Shown here in pieces: positions 1 through 8,990 of a stretch of 64,000 nt of DNA. The position numbers were made by a program, and so were the translations under genes. The stretch comes from Bifidobacterium ruminantium DSM 6489. GTDB lineage: Bacteria; Actinomycetota; Actinomycetes; Actinomycetales; Bifidobacteriaceae. The stretch is from positions 62,001 through 126,000 of the forward strand of contig NZ_JDTK01000002.1 in NCBI RefSeq assembly GCF_000770925.1, in the 5' to 3' direction. The notes beneath the pieces were generated by a model. It worked only from the letters and a program-made list of their open reading frames with translations. It was not told the DNA's origin and did not search any database. Position 1 is the stretch's first letter. Each line of letters opens with the position of its first letter.

Positions 1-150
1 TCGGGTTTCGTTAGCCTGCCGATCGTCAACGAACGTCCGCATGAGCGCGGTCTGTCGGTCGAACAGCAGACGGCCGCGGTCGACGACGTGCTGCGCGAAT
101 CCGTGCGATATTTCCTGCAGCCGTCATCGGGGGATATCCTGCTCGGCTGA
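1..150 (+). CDS. C-terminal end of an unrecognised protein (partial)
   Basis: An open frame enters from the left edge in frame 1 and stops at TGA 148-150, giving 49 residues that begin SGFVSLPIVNERPHERG and end SGDILLG. Codon use (GCG, CTG, GTC rich) matches the neighbours, so it is probably the tail of a real gene. The fragment carries no motif I recognise, and its function is left open. About 190 bases without a gene follow before the DivIVA-like gene. Confidence 0.55.
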   Translation, partial: SGFVSLPIVNERPHERGLSVEQQTAAVDDVLRESVRYFLQPSSGDILLG

Positions 151-340
151 GTGGTTGCGGCATGCCGTGCCGACGGACATGGCGGCCCATCCTTTCCCTG
201 CCCCCTTTTCGAACGTTTTCTGTACTCTCTGTGAGAATAATGCGTTCTGTCTGCGTGGCGTGCATAGACTGAGTTAAAGTACAGAGCGAGTATGCGCGGC
301 CAAATGCGCGAGACAAGGGAATTCGTGAAAGGAAAAGGGC

Positions 341-1795
341 ATGGTTGAGCAGTTCCCAATCGTGTTGAGGGGGTATGACAAGGACAGGGTCGACGAGGCG
401 TTCGCCTCGGCGCAGGAGACGGTGAACCGCCTGCGTGAGCAGGTCAAGGCCGACGACCAGACCATCCTTGAGCTGCAGGCGCAGCTGCAGGAGGAGAAGA
501 ACAAGAAGTCCTCACCGAAGTCCTTCGCCTCCCTCGGCGCCAACGCTCAGCAGATGCTCGCCAGCGCCGAACAGACCAGCGCCGAACTGCTTGAACGCGC
601 CAAGAAGGACGCCACCGCTGCGCGCGCCACGGTGCAGCTGCAGGCCGAAACGCTGCTGAACAACGCCAAAATCGATTCCAAGCGCATGATGGACGACGCC
701 AAAGCCAAATCCGCCGACATTCTCGGCAAGGCCAAGGAGGAATCGGACAAGCTGCGTGCCAGCGCCCAGCATGAGGTGGAGCAGATGCGCAGCGAGACGC
801 AGAAGGCCGTGGTCGCCCAGCGTCAGACCGTGGATTTGGAACTGACCAATTCCCGTGAGGAGCACAATAAGCGTCTCGCCGCCGAACGCGCCAAGCAGGA
901 GCGTGAGATCTCCGACATGCGCGCCGAGGCGACCAGCAAGATCGCCGAACAGCGCAAGAGCGCCAATGAGGAGATCTCCCGTCTGAAGAGCGAAACCAAC
1001 GACCAGATCGAATCCGCGCTTGCGGAAGCCAACAAGAAGCTGGCAGACGTGCGCGAGCAGGTGTCCAAGATGATGACCGACGCGCAGCGTCGTGCCGCCG
1101 AGATCACCGATGCCGCCAAGTCGAAGGCGCAGGAGATCACCGACGAGGCCGAAGTGCACCGCACCCAGACCATGAGCCAGGTCAATGCCGAGGTGGAGCA
1201 GATCCGCGCCGACATCTCGAACCAGCAGGACGAGGCCACGAAGAAGGTCAACGAGCTGCTCACCGATCTGAACGAGCGTCGTGAGGCCGCCAAGAAGCAG
1301 GCCGACGAGCTGACGTCCAAGGCCCAGACCATCCGTGACGAGGCCGAGACGTACGCCAAGAGCAAGCGCGAGGAGGCCGACACGAACGCGGCGAGCATCC
1401 TTAAGCAGGCCACCGAGGACGCCGACGAGCAGATCAATGAGCGTCGCGAGGCCGCCAAGAAAGAGATGGAAGGCATCCAGAAGCGCATCGCCGACCTGCA
1501 GGCTCGAGAATCGCAGATCACGCAGCGCGTCACCGAGCTGCGCGCCATGTTCGCCAACGCCTTCTCCGGCTTCGGCGCAAATGGCCTGTCTGTGGTCAAT
1601 GCCGTCGACGAGGGCGCCGCGTCCGAAGACGTGCAGTCCGCCGACGAGGCGCAGAACGAGGATGGGCAGTCGCAGGATGTGGCTGCGGATGCGGACGCTG
1701 TGGACTTCGACGCCGCGGACACGACGGTGGATTCGTCCGTGGACGAACAGTTCGTTTCAGATGATGACAACCAGGAGGAATCTGATAATGACTGA
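341..1795 (+). CDS. DivIVA/Wag31-like coiled-coil protein
   Basis: 484 residues. Residues 1-60 resemble the DivIVA N-terminal membrane-targeting region (FPIVLRGYDKDRVDEAF followed by a heptad helix). Residues 60-410 are an almost unbroken charged coiled coil rich in A, E, K, R and Q. The last 65 residues are an acidic D/E/A/S tail. DivIVA proteins of actinobacteria mark cell poles and septa and recruit envelope synthesis; a structural or polar role is inferred from that family, not proven here. The start follows a purine-rich site (GAAAGGAAAAGGG) about 3 nt upstream. The stop overlaps the start of pepC by 8 bases, so the two are probably cotranscribed. It is longer than classical Wag31 and may be a second paralogue. 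Confidence 0.8.
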   Translation: MVEQFPIVLRGYDKDRVDEAFASAQETVNRLREQVKADDQTILELQAQLQEEKNKKSSPKSFASLGANAQQMLASAEQTSAELLERAKKDATAARATVQLQAETLLNNAKIDSKRMMDDAKAKSADILGKAKEESDKLRASAQHEVEQMRSETQKAVVAQRQTVDLELTNSREEHNKRLAAERAKQEREISDMRAEATSKIAEQRKSANEEISRLKSETNDQIESALAEANKKLADVREQVSKMMTDAQRRAAEITDAAKSKAQEITDEAEVHRTQTMSQVNAEVEQIRADISNQQDEATKKVNELLTDLNERREAAKKQADELTSKAQTIRDEAETYAKSKREEADTNAASILKQATEDADEQINERREAAKKEMEGIQKRIADLQARESQITQRVTELRAMFANAFSGFGANGLSVVNAVDEGAASEDVQSADEAQNEDGQSQDVAADADAVDFDAADTTVDSSVDEQFVSDDDNQEESDND

Positions 1796-3128
1796 CATCA
1801 CGCCATTGAGCGGTGATGAATTGAACAAGCTCGTCGATGATTTCGAGGCGAGCGAGCATAATCGCATGGCCATGAACGCCGTCACGGCGGCCGGCATCGA
1901 CAAGGTGGCGCGCAACTACGACCGCGCGCGTCTGATGCAGCGCCGCTTCTCCACCGTCGTGGATAATGGCACCGTCACCCATCAGGACCGTTCCGGCCGC
2001 TGCTGGCTGTTCAGCTCGCTGAACGTGGCTCGTTTCGTGGCCAAGCGGAACATGGGTCTCAAGGAGTTCGAGTTCTCCCAGAACTACGCCATGTATTATG
2101 ACAAGCTTGAGCGCGTCAACTACTTCCTGAAGGATGTGGCCGCGCTGGTGCGCGCGGGCGAGCCGTCCGATTCGCGTCTGATGCAGCATCTGCTCGCCGA
2201 CGTGATGGGCGACGGCGGCCAGTGGACCATGGCCATGAACGTCTACAAGAAGTACGGCGCGGTGCCGAAGGATCTGTATCCGGAGACCGAGTCGTCCAAG
2301 AACACCGGCGAGATGAACACGCAGCTGCGCCGCATGCTGCGCACCGCCGTGGCGCATATGTACGCCGATCCGTCCTCGATTGACGGCATCATCGCCGAAG
2401 CCACCGCCGCCGGCCATCGCATTCTGACGATCCACTTGGGCGAGCCGCCGAAGAGCTTCGACTGGGAGTGGACCGACAAGGATGGTGAATTCCACCGCGA
2501 CGGCGAGATCACGCCGGTCGAGTTCTGGAAGAAGTACGTCGGTTCCGCCGATTTGGAAAGCTATGTGTGCCTCGTGGACGATCCGCGCCGCGAGCATGCC
2601 AAGGGCAGGAAGATCGGCATCGAGCACCTGGGCAATGTGGCGGGCGGCGACCCGACCGAATACCTCAACGTACCGAACCAGCTCATGAAGGATTGCGCGC
2701 GCCGCATTCTCGAGGAGCAGGGCATTCCGGTGTGGTTCGGCGCCGATTGCCATCCGATGATGGACCGCGTGAACGGCGCGTGGGCCACCGACCTGTTCGA
2801 ATATGGCCGCGTGTACGATGTCGATTTCGATCTGGACAAGGAAGGTCGCGTACGTTTCGGCGATTCCGCGATGAACCACGCGATGGCTTTCGTCGGCGTG
2901 GATGTGGCGGATGACGGCCACACCACCCGTCGTTGGCGTGTGGAGAACTCTTGGGGCGACAAGATCGCCGACAAGGGCTATTTCACTATGAGCGACGACT
3001 GGTTCACCGAATACGTCTACGAGGTCGCTGTCCCGAAGGCCCTCCTCCCCGACGAATGCCTCAAAGCCCTAGAATCCCCCGCCCAAATGCTCCCAGCATG
3101 GGATCCGATGGGCGCATTGGCCAAATAG
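1788..3128 (+). CDS. pepC: aminopeptidase C (bleomycin hydrolase family, C1B)
   Basis: 446 residues. This cytoplasmic cysteine aminopeptidase releases N-terminal residues from peptides. The papain-type triad is visible: Cys72 in QDRSGRCWLF, His364 in MNHAMAFVGV and Asn387 in VENSWGD. Length matches family members (about 440-450), and family members are homohexamers. The start ATG at 1788 has AGGAGG at 1773-1778 and overlaps the end of the upstream coiled-coil gene by 8 bases; a longer in-frame reading back to 1335 is only shadow translation of that gene. A chain of hairpins follows the stop. Confidence 0.95.
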   Translation: MTDITPLSGDELNKLVDDFEASEHNRMAMNAVTAAGIDKVARNYDRARLMQRRFSTVVDNGTVTHQDRSGRCWLFSSLNVARFVAKRNMGLKEFEFSQNYAMYYDKLERVNYFLKDVAALVRAGEPSDSRLMQHLLADVMGDGGQWTMAMNVYKKYGAVPKDLYPETESSKNTGEMNTQLRRMLRTAVAHMYADPSSIDGIIAEATAAGHRILTIHLGEPPKSFDWEWTDKDGEFHRDGEITPVEFWKKYVGSADLESYVCLVDDPRREHAKGRKIGIEHLGNVAGGDPTEYLNVPNQLMKDCARRILEEQGIPVWFGADCHPMMDRVNGAWATDLFEYGRVYDVDFDLDKEGRVRFGDSAMNHAMAFVGVDVADDGHTTRRWRVENSWGDKIADKGYFTMSDDWFTEYVYEVAVPKALLPDECLKALESPAQMLPAWDPMGALAK

Positions 3129-3266
3129 CGCGCGAAGCGCGCGCTGGCCAATACGCGCCGAGCGTTAAGCGGGAGCCCGGTGGGCTCTCGTAGCGAGGGG
3201 AAACGCCGTGAGGCGTTTCCTGGGTCCGCAAGGCCCCGTTGTTTTGGCGTCGCTCATTGCCAAAAC
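3127..3266. repeat. cluster of four short inverted repeats downstream of pepC
   Basis: Four hairpins lie within 140 bases: AGCGCGCG (3127-3134) with 3138-3145; GAGCCC (3173-3178) with 3182-3187; GGAAACGCC (3199-3207) with 3212-3220; GTTTTGGC (3241-3248) with 3259-3266. None has a clear T tract. They may be a REP-like intergenic element or mRNA 3' stabilising structures. Confidence 0.6.
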
Positions 3267-3286
3267 GCTAATAACAATCCAAAAAC

Positions 3287-3334
3287 AACGCCGACTACAC
3301 ACTGGAATCGATTCCACCATGCAGTCGGCGTTTT
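3287..3334 (+). terminator. terminator-like hairpin enclosing a 14-base palindrome
   Basis: AACGCCGACT (3287-3296) pairs with AGTCGGCGTT (3323-3332), with four T at 3331-3334. The loop holds the perfect palindrome TGGAATCGATTCCA (3303-3316), which resembles operators of LacI-type regulators. It probably ends pepC transcription; the inner palindrome may be an operator for the following gene. Confidence 0.55.
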
Positions 3335-3418
3335 CCATATTCCGGTCACATCCATTAAGGTAACTTCGGTAATGTTCGATGCCTTACTGGGTGCAATGGC
3401 AGGGGAGGAATGGAAGCG

Positions 3419-4555
3419 ATGGCAGGTCTTCGCGGTCCGGATAGTTCGAAGGATGCGCAGTTGTTGGATGAGCGCGCCGTGTTTCCGGAGACCGTGGATG
3501 TCAATATCCGGCAGCTAGACCCGATTCCCGCGCCCCGATATTTCCTTAAGGAGCTTCCGCTCACCGACGAGATGAGCGATCTGGTTCTGAAGTCCCGTCA
3601 GGAGATCCGCGACGTGCTGCACGGCCGCGACGATCGTCTGCTGGCCATCGTCGGCCCATGCTCGATCCACGATCCCAAGGCGGCGCACGAGTACGCCGAG
3701 AAGCTGGCCGACGTCAAGAACGAGCTTGAGGATCGTCTGGTCATCGTCATGCGCGTGTATTTCGAGAAGCCGCGCACCACCATCGGCTGGAAGGGTCTGA
3801 TCAACGATCCGGATCTCGACGGCCAGTTCAACATCCGCAAGGGCATGTTCCTGGCACGCAAGGTGCTCACCGACGTGTTGGGGCTCGGCCTGCCCGCGGC
3901 CACGGAATGGCTTGATCCGATCACCCCGCAGTACATCTGCGATCTGATCAGCTGGGGCGCGATCGGCGCGCGCAACACCGAAAGCCAGGTGCATCGCGAG
4001 CTGGCGTCCGGCATGTCCATGCCGATCGGCTTCAAGAACGCCACCGACGGTTCCATCAAGCCGGCCGCCGATTCATGCTATGCGGCCGCCTTCGAGCATC
4101 ATTTCCTGTCCATCAATCTCGACGGACGCGTGATCTCCGCGGAAACCAAGGGCAATCCCGACTGCCATCTGGTGCTGCGCGGCTCCTCGCACGGTCCGAA
4201 TTGCGATGCCGCCTCCGTGGCGCAGGCGCTGGCCGATCTCAAGGTATCCAAGGCGTCTGGGCCGAGCGAACATGGTCTGATCATCGATGCGGCACACGGC
4301 AATTGCGGCAAGAACGAGGTACGTGAGGCCGAAGTGGTCGAGGAGATCGCCGCGCGCATAGCAGCCGGCGAGCCGGGAATCCTCGGCGTCATGATGGAAA
4401 GCTTCCTCAAGGCGGGCAACCAGAAGCCGGCTCCGCTCGACCAGCTCGAATACGGCAAATCCATCACGGACGCCTGCGTGCCGTGGGATCGCACCGAGCA
4501 ATTGCTGCACACGCTTGCCGACGCGGTCGATGCGCGTCGCCGTCTCGCCGCCTGA
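3419..4555 (+). CDS. aroG: 3-deoxy-7-phosphoheptulonate (DAHP) synthase, class I, copy 1
   Basis: 378 residues from ATG 3419. The enzyme condenses phosphoenolpyruvate and erythrose 4-phosphate, the first step of the shikimate pathway to aromatic amino acids. Family blocks of the E. coli AroF/G/H type are clear: LLAIVGPCSIHDPKAA, VMRVYFEKPRTTIGWKGLINDP, WGAIGARNTESQVHRELASG, PIGFKNATDG and IDAAHGNCGK. ATG 3410 is in frame, but GGGGAGGA abuts it; ATG 3419 has that site about 9 nt away and is preferred. A second paralogue follows. Which amino acid inhibits it cannot be read with confidence. Confidence 0.93.
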   Translation: MAGLRGPDSSKDAQLLDERAVFPETVDVNIRQLDPIPAPRYFLKELPLTDEMSDLVLKSRQEIRDVLHGRDDRLLAIVGPCSIHDPKAAHEYAEKLADVKNELEDRLVIVMRVYFEKPRTTIGWKGLINDPDLDGQFNIRKGMFLARKVLTDVLGLGLPAATEWLDPITPQYICDLISWGAIGARNTESQVHRELASGMSMPIGFKNATDGSIKPAADSCYAAAFEHHFLSINLDGRVISAETKGNPDCHLVLRGSSHGPNCDAASVAQALADLKVSKASGPSEHGLIIDAAHGNCGKNEVREAEVVEEIAARIAAGEPGILGVMMESFLKAGNQKPAPLDQLEYGKSITDACVPWDRTEQLLHTLADAVDARRRLAA

Positions 4556-4667
4556 TTCGATTTTTCGGCGGTAGGGATATTTCGAACGCCGGAAAGCCGG
4601 GAATACGGAGGTTCTGCACCGCCATTGCTATCCTTGGGATGGAATACGGACCAAGGAGAGCAAGACC

Positions 4668-5852
4668 ATGCAGCAGCAGCTGAACACGCCTGAGGATCTT
4701 CGCGCGATCAAACAGGCCATGGACGAGGGCAAGAATCCGCTGGTGGAGACCGATGTGCCGCGTTGGGAGGATCAGGTCGGCATCAGCCGCATCGTGAACC
4801 GCCGTGTGCTGGAATTCGAAGTGCTGCCCACTCCCGCCCAAGTGCTGGGCGATCTGCCTTTGAGCGCCGATGCCCGTGATCTCGTCGCCTACTCGCGTGA
4901 TGAGATTCGCGCCTGCCTGTATGGCCAGGACGACCGGCTGCTGGTGATCGTCGGTCCTTGTTCCGTCCATGATCCGAAGGCCGCGCTCGATTACGCGCGT
5001 CGGCTGGCCGCGCTGAAAAAAGAGCTGGACGGCGAATTGCTCATCGTCATGCGCGTGTATTTCGAGAAGCCGCGCACCACGGTCGGTTGGAAGGGTCTGA
5101 TCAACGATCCCGACATCGACGGCAGCTGCAACATCAAAAAAGGCCTGCTTTTGGCCCGTCGCACACTGCTCGGCGTGCTTGACGAGGGATTGCCCGCGGC
5201 CACGGAATTTTTGGAACCGACCAGTCCGCAGTACATTTCCGATGCGGTCAGCTGGGGCGCGATCGGCGCGCGCAACACCGAAAGCCAAGTGCACCGGCAG
5301 CTCGCGTCCGGCCTGTCCATGCCAATCGGCTTCAAGAATGCCACCGACGGCTCCATCAAAGCCCCGACCGATTCATGTTTCGCGTCCGCCCAGCAGCACA
5401 CGTTCTTCGGCATCGACCATCTTGGCCGCGCCGCCGTGGTCAAGACGCTCGGCAATCCCGACTGCCACGTGGTGCTGCGCGGCTCCTCGCACGGCCCCAA
5501 CTACGATGCGGATTCCATCGCCAAAGCCATGGACACCATCCGTGCGGAAATGCCGACCGATTCCGCCGCGGCGCACGGTCTGATCGTGGATTGTTCCCAT
5601 GGCAACTCCGGCAAGGACGATCATCGCCAGGCCGAAGTGGTGCGTGACATCGCCGGACGCATCGCGGCAGGGGAGCAGGGGATCACCGGCATCATGATGG
5701 AAAGCTTCATCGAAGGCGGCAACCAGCCAGCGGCGACGCTCGACAAACTCGTCTACGGCAAATCCATCACCGACAAATGCCTGAGCTGGCCGACCACCGA
5801 GCAACTGCTGCGCGAGCTCGCCCATGCCGTGGGCGAGCGTCGCTGGAAGTGA
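4668..5852 (+). CDS. aroG: 3-deoxy-7-phosphoheptulonate (DAHP) synthase, class I, copy 2
   Basis: 394 residues. Same reaction and blocks as the upstream copy (LVIVGPCSVHDPKAA, VMRVYFEKPRTTVGWKGLINDP, WGAIGARNTESQVHRQLASG, PIGFKNATDG, VDCSHGNSGK), with a longer N-terminus. The two copies share long identical stretches yet differ throughout, so they are diverged paralogues rather than a recent duplication; different feedback inhibitors are the usual reason for keeping two. AAGGAG lies about 10 nt before the ATG. The mtnN gene follows 69 bases later on the same strand. Confidence 0.93.
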   Translation: MQQQLNTPEDLRAIKQAMDEGKNPLVETDVPRWEDQVGISRIVNRRVLEFEVLPTPAQVLGDLPLSADARDLVAYSRDEIRACLYGQDDRLLVIVGPCSVHDPKAALDYARRLAALKKELDGELLIVMRVYFEKPRTTVGWKGLINDPDIDGSCNIKKGLLLARRTLLGVLDEGLPAATEFLEPTSPQYISDAVSWGAIGARNTESQVHRQLASGLSMPIGFKNATDGSIKAPTDSCFASAQQHTFFGIDHLGRAAVVKTLGNPDCHVVLRGSSHGPNYDADSIAKAMDTIRAEMPTDSAAAHGLIVDCSHGNSGKDDHRQAEVVRDIAGRIAAGEQGITGIMMESFIEGGNQPAATLDKLVYGKSITDKCLSWPTTEQLLRELAHAVGERRWK

Positions 5853-5921
5853 CGCCATCGGAGACGATCGCAGGACAATCGCAGAAAAAGACCAAGACAA
5901 ACCAAGATAAAAGGGGAACGT

Positions 5922-6629
5922 ATGACCGCAATCGCCATCATCGGCGCCATGGATGAGGAAATCGCCCATATCGCGGCGGCGCTGGACGGCGTCACCGTCA
6001 CCGAGGAGGCCGGCATCAAGGTGACGCGCGGCACCATCGAAACCAACAGGGGCGCCTCCATAGGCGTCGTCGCCACGGTCGGAGGCATGGGCACCGTCAA
6101 CATCGCCGCCACCACGCAGCATCTCATCGACACGGACCGGCCCGACGCCGTGATCTTCTCCGGTATCGCAGGCAACCTCAACACGAATCTGCATGTCAAC
6201 GATGTGGTGCTCGGCGGCACACTGCGCTACCTCGACACCGACATGCGGCTGGTGGGGCAGTTCAAGCCCGGCACCGCAGACCATCCGGTCGAGGAATACC
6301 ATAGCGACGATCGTCTGATCGGGCTTGCCGACCAGGCGCTTGACGACATGGGCATCCACCATATCGTCGGCATCATCGCCACCGGCAACTATTTCGTCGA
6401 CGATCCGAAGAAGGTCGAGCAGGTGATCCGCGAGACCGGCGCCGACGCGGTGGAGATGGAAGGCGCCGCCGTGGCGCATGTCGCGGCGCGCAACGACATT
6501 CCCGCGCTGGTGATCCGCGCGCTGAGCGACAACGCGGACACCGATTACGAGGATTTCAAGGAATTCGACATCTCCGAATACGCGGACACCGCGGCGAAGC
6601 TGACAGTGGACATCGTCAAGCGCATGTAG
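5922..6629 (+). CDS. mtnN: 5'-methylthioadenosine/S-adenosylhomocysteine nucleosidase
   Basis: 235 residues, typical for the family. It hydrolyses MTA and SAH to adenine and thioribose or ribosyl-homocysteine, recycling by-products of SAM use. Visible family motifs: IGAMDEEI at the N-terminus (catalytic Glu), VVATVGGMGTVNIA, IFSGIAG, VEMEGAAVAHVA (substrate-binding Glu) and RALSDNAD (catalytic Asp). AAAAGGGG precedes the ATG by 5 nt. It may be read through from the DAHP synthase genes. Confidence 0.93.
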   Translation: MTAIAIIGAMDEEIAHIAAALDGVTVTEEAGIKVTRGTIETNRGASIGVVATVGGMGTVNIAATTQHLIDTDRPDAVIFSGIAGNLNTNLHVNDVVLGGTLRYLDTDMRLVGQFKPGTADHPVEEYHSDDRLIGLADQALDDMGIHHIVGIIATGNYFVDDPKKVEQVIRETGADAVEMEGAAVAHVAARNDIPALVIRALSDNADTDYEDFKEFDISEYADTAAKLTVDIVKRM

Positions 6630-6651
6630 CCAGCCGTATGCGGATCCGTTG

Positions 6652-6688
6652 ACGTCCCATCCTTCCGTGGCATCGGAGGATGGGACGT
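6652..6688 (+). terminator. hairpin after mtnN
   Basis: ACGTCCCATCCTTCC (6652-6666) pairs with GGAGGATGGGACGT (6675-6688), with one bulged base and an 8-base loop. Only a short T-rich stretch follows. Likely a terminator or 3' end structure for mtnN. Confidence 0.6.
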
Positions 6689-6713
6689 TCCGTATTCCGG
6701 CACGACGCATTCC

Positions 6714-6768
6714 GAATGCGTCCTGAACGCGTCCCGAACGCATGCCGAACACGTCCTGAAAAGTGAAC
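6714..6768 (-). promoter_or_regulatory. array of 11-base repeats resembling PHO boxes, upstream of the kinase
   Basis: On the + strand GAA recurs at 6714, 6725, 6736, 6747 and 6758, exactly every 11 bases, with units such as GAACGCGTCCC and GAACGCATGCC. Read on the - strand the units start GTTCG, GTTCG and GTTCA, as in actinobacterial PhoP direct-repeat units (GTTCA plus 6 bases). The array lies about 100 bases before the kinase start, and a -10-like TAGTCT is at 6828-6833. Autoregulation of the two-component genes is inferred. Confidence 0.5.
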
Positions 6769-6868
6769 GGCGGGGAAACTTCCGATGGCGTGAGGGAATC
6801 ACATGCGCGAAAGCCATGCGAACCCGCTAGTCTGGATGGAGAATGCAGGATGATCGGAAGGTGAATTC

Positions 6869-8254
6869 ATGACGTTGGGCCAGATGCTGACGACGCCGCA
6901 AGTGGTCGCCGTGCTGGTGGCCGTCGCCGTGGTCGTGTTCGTCGTGGCGTACGCCATCGGCCGCGCGCGGGGCGTCCGGTCAGCTGAGGACGGTGTCGAC
7001 CCGAACGATCCGAGCCTGTTCGGAGCGTCGAAGAACACGTCGCTGTTCGGCTCCCACGTGCCGGTGCAGTCCACGGAACGCCAGCTGGTGGCCGTCATGC
7101 CCGAAGCCTTGATCGTCGTCGATTCGCTGGCCACGGTCCGGTACGCGTCATCCGAAGCGCGCCGTTTCGGCATCATCCACGATCAGGTGATGACGTTCGC
7201 GGAGCTCCGCGACATCGTGAAACTGGTGTCCGCGGACGGCATGGTGCGCGAACGCGAGCTGACGATTCCCCTGCATGGCCGCGCGCATGCGGGAGTGCCG
7301 GATACGCGCGGCAGGGGCGTCGAAGCCGGCAAGCCGTTGCCGGAGGACACGCTCTATCTGCACGTCCGTGTCGGGCAGATCGCCGACGGCCTGTTCGCGG
7401 TTTTCATTTCCGATATGAGCGAGCAGCGCCGTTTCGAAGCCATGCGCCGAGATTTCGTCACCAACGTGTCGCACGAGCTCAAAACCCCGGCCGGAGCGAT
7501 TTCGTTGCTCGCCGAGACGATCGGCGACGCGGCGGACGATCCGGATGCGGTGAAATATTTCTCCGGACGCATCGCCAAGGAATCCGAACGATTGACGGAA
7601 CTGGTGCATCGTCTGATCGACCTGCAGAAAGCGCAAAGCGCAGCGGCGATGCTCAACGCCGAACGACTGTCAGTGCTGTCCGTCGCACGAGAGGCGCTCG
7701 CCGAAAACCAGGTGAAGGCCGAATCGAAGCATATCGGACTGGCCCTGTCCGTGAACGGACGGCAGGTGCCGGCGCATGCGGATGCCGGGGAATTGGCCGC
7801 GGAATCCGGACAGGTGTTGGATGTGTTCGTGGTGGCCGATCGCGAAACCATCAAAACGGCGGTGAAGAATCTGGTGGAGAACGCCATCAATTATTCGCCG
7901 GAACGCACTACGGTGGCCGTTGGCATCGGCGTCGAGAACGGCAAGGTGGCCATTCGCGTCGTGGATCAGGGCATTGGCATTCCCGCGGCTTCGTTGAGCA
8001 GGATTTTCGAGCGATTCTACCGCGTCGATCCGGCGCGTTCGCGCGAGACCGGAGGCACCGGTCTGGGTTTGGCCATCACCAAGCATTGCGTCGAGGATTG
8101 TGGCGGCACCATCGCCGTGTGGTCGCGTGAGGGGGAGGGATCCACCTTCACCATCACCTTGCCGCAGGCGCCCGATTCACAGCCTGATCCGCAATCCGAC
8201 GAGGCGCGGCCCGATAGATCCAATACCACAGAGAATACAGAGGAGAACCACTGA
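6869..8254 (+). CDS. senX3: sensor histidine kinase, PhoR/SenX3-like (phosphate sensing)
   Basis: 461 residues. One N-terminal membrane helix (about 11-32), a PAS-like middle region (about 70-190), a HisKA domain with phospho-acceptor His202 in FVTNVSHELKTPAGA, and a HATPase domain with N box (NAINYSPE), G1 (DQGIGIP) and G2 (GGTGLGLAI). The His202 block and short N-terminus match SenX3/PhoR kinases, and the next genes are the cognate regulator and pstSCAB. It should phosphorylate the downstream regulator when phosphate is scarce. The stop overlaps the regulator start by one base (TGATG), so the pair is translationally coupled. Confidence 0.88.
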   Translation: MTLGQMLTTPQVVAVLVAVAVVVFVVAYAIGRARGVRSAEDGVDPNDPSLFGASKNTSLFGSHVPVQSTERQLVAVMPEALIVVDSLATVRYASSEARRFGIIHDQVMTFAELRDIVKLVSADGMVRERELTIPLHGRAHAGVPDTRGRGVEAGKPLPEDTLYLHVRVGQIADGLFAVFISDMSEQRRFEAMRRDFVTNVSHELKTPAGAISLLAETIGDAADDPDAVKYFSGRIAKESERLTELVHRLIDLQKAQSAAAMLNAERLSVLSVAREALAENQVKAESKHIGLALSVNGRQVPAHADAGELAAESGQVLDVFVVADRETIKTAVKNLVENAINYSPERTTVAVGIGVENGKVAIRVVDQGIGIPAASLSRIFERFYRVDPARSRETGGTGLGLAITKHCVEDCGGTIAVWSREGEGSTFTITLPQAPDSQPDPQSDEARPDRSNTTENTEENH

Positions 8255-8958
8255 TGACACGGATTCTGATCGTCGAGGACGAGGAGTCGTACCGAGAGCC
8301 GCTGGTCTACCAGCTGACCCGTGAGGGGTATGACGTGTCCGCCGCCGCCACCGGCGAGGAGGGGCTGGAGCTGTTCACCAAAGGCGGCATCGACTTGGTG
8401 CTGCTCGATCTGATGCTGCCAGGGCTCGACGGCACCGCGCTGTGTCGTAGGATCCGCGAGCAAAGCCGTGTGCCGATCATCATGCTGACCGCGAAAAGTG
8501 CGGAAATCGACAAAGTCGTCGGTCTTGAGATCGGTGCGGACGATTACATCACCAAGCCATATTCCTTCCGTGAGCTGCTGGCCCGAATTCGCGCGGTGTT
8601 GCGCCGCAACCAGATGATCGCCGAGACCGGCGAGACCGCCGATGACGACATTCCGCTGGTGTGCGGCGACATCTCCATGAAAGTCGGCCAGCATGAGGTG
8701 ACGGTCCGTGGAGAGAACGTGTTCTTCCCATTGAAGGAATTCGAGCTATTGGAATACCTCATGCAGAACAAGGGACGCGTGATGACCCGTCATCAGTTGA
8801 TCGACCGCATCTGGGGATCCGATTATGTCGGTGACACCAAAACCTTGGACGTGCACGTCAAGCGTGTGCGCGCCAAAATCGAGGAGGATCCGGGCCATCC
8901 CAAGTACCTGACCACCGTGCGCGGACTCGGCTACAAAATCGATGCGCCTGCCGAATGA
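8254..8958 (+). CDS. regX3: response regulator, OmpR/PhoB family (PhoP/RegX3-like)
   Basis: 234 residues. The receiver domain (1-120) has the acidic pair in VEDE, phospho-acceptor Asp52 in LLDLMLPGLDG, the Thr of MLTAKSAE and the Lys of YITKPYSF. The C-terminal winged helix (about 130-232) has VFFPLKEFELLEYLM and TVRGLGYKI. It is expected to bind direct repeats spaced 11 bases; such repeats occur before both the kinase gene and pstS. Coupled to the kinase by a one-base overlap. Confidence 0.9.
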   Translation: MTRILIVEDEESYREPLVYQLTREGYDVSAAATGEEGLELFTKGGIDLVLLDLMLPGLDGTALCRRIREQSRVPIIMLTAKSAEIDKVVGLEIGADDYITKPYSFRELLARIRAVLRRNQMIAETGETADDDIPLVCGDISMKVGQHEVTVRGENVFFPLKEFELLEYLMQNKGRVMTRHQLIDRIWGSDYVGDTKTLDVHVKRVRAKIEEDPGHPKYLTTVRGLGYKIDAPAE

Positions 8959-8990
8959 TCGAACGATCGAAAAACCGGGAACGACGAAGG

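Noticed and set aside
4483..4683. 66-residue frame bridging the two DAHP synthase genes
   Set aside because: It starts inside the first gene in another frame, has no ribosome site and is not continuous with any domain.
6714..6768. CRISPR-like array
   Set aside because: Units are only 11 bases with no spacers, so they suit a regulator-binding array, not CRISPR.
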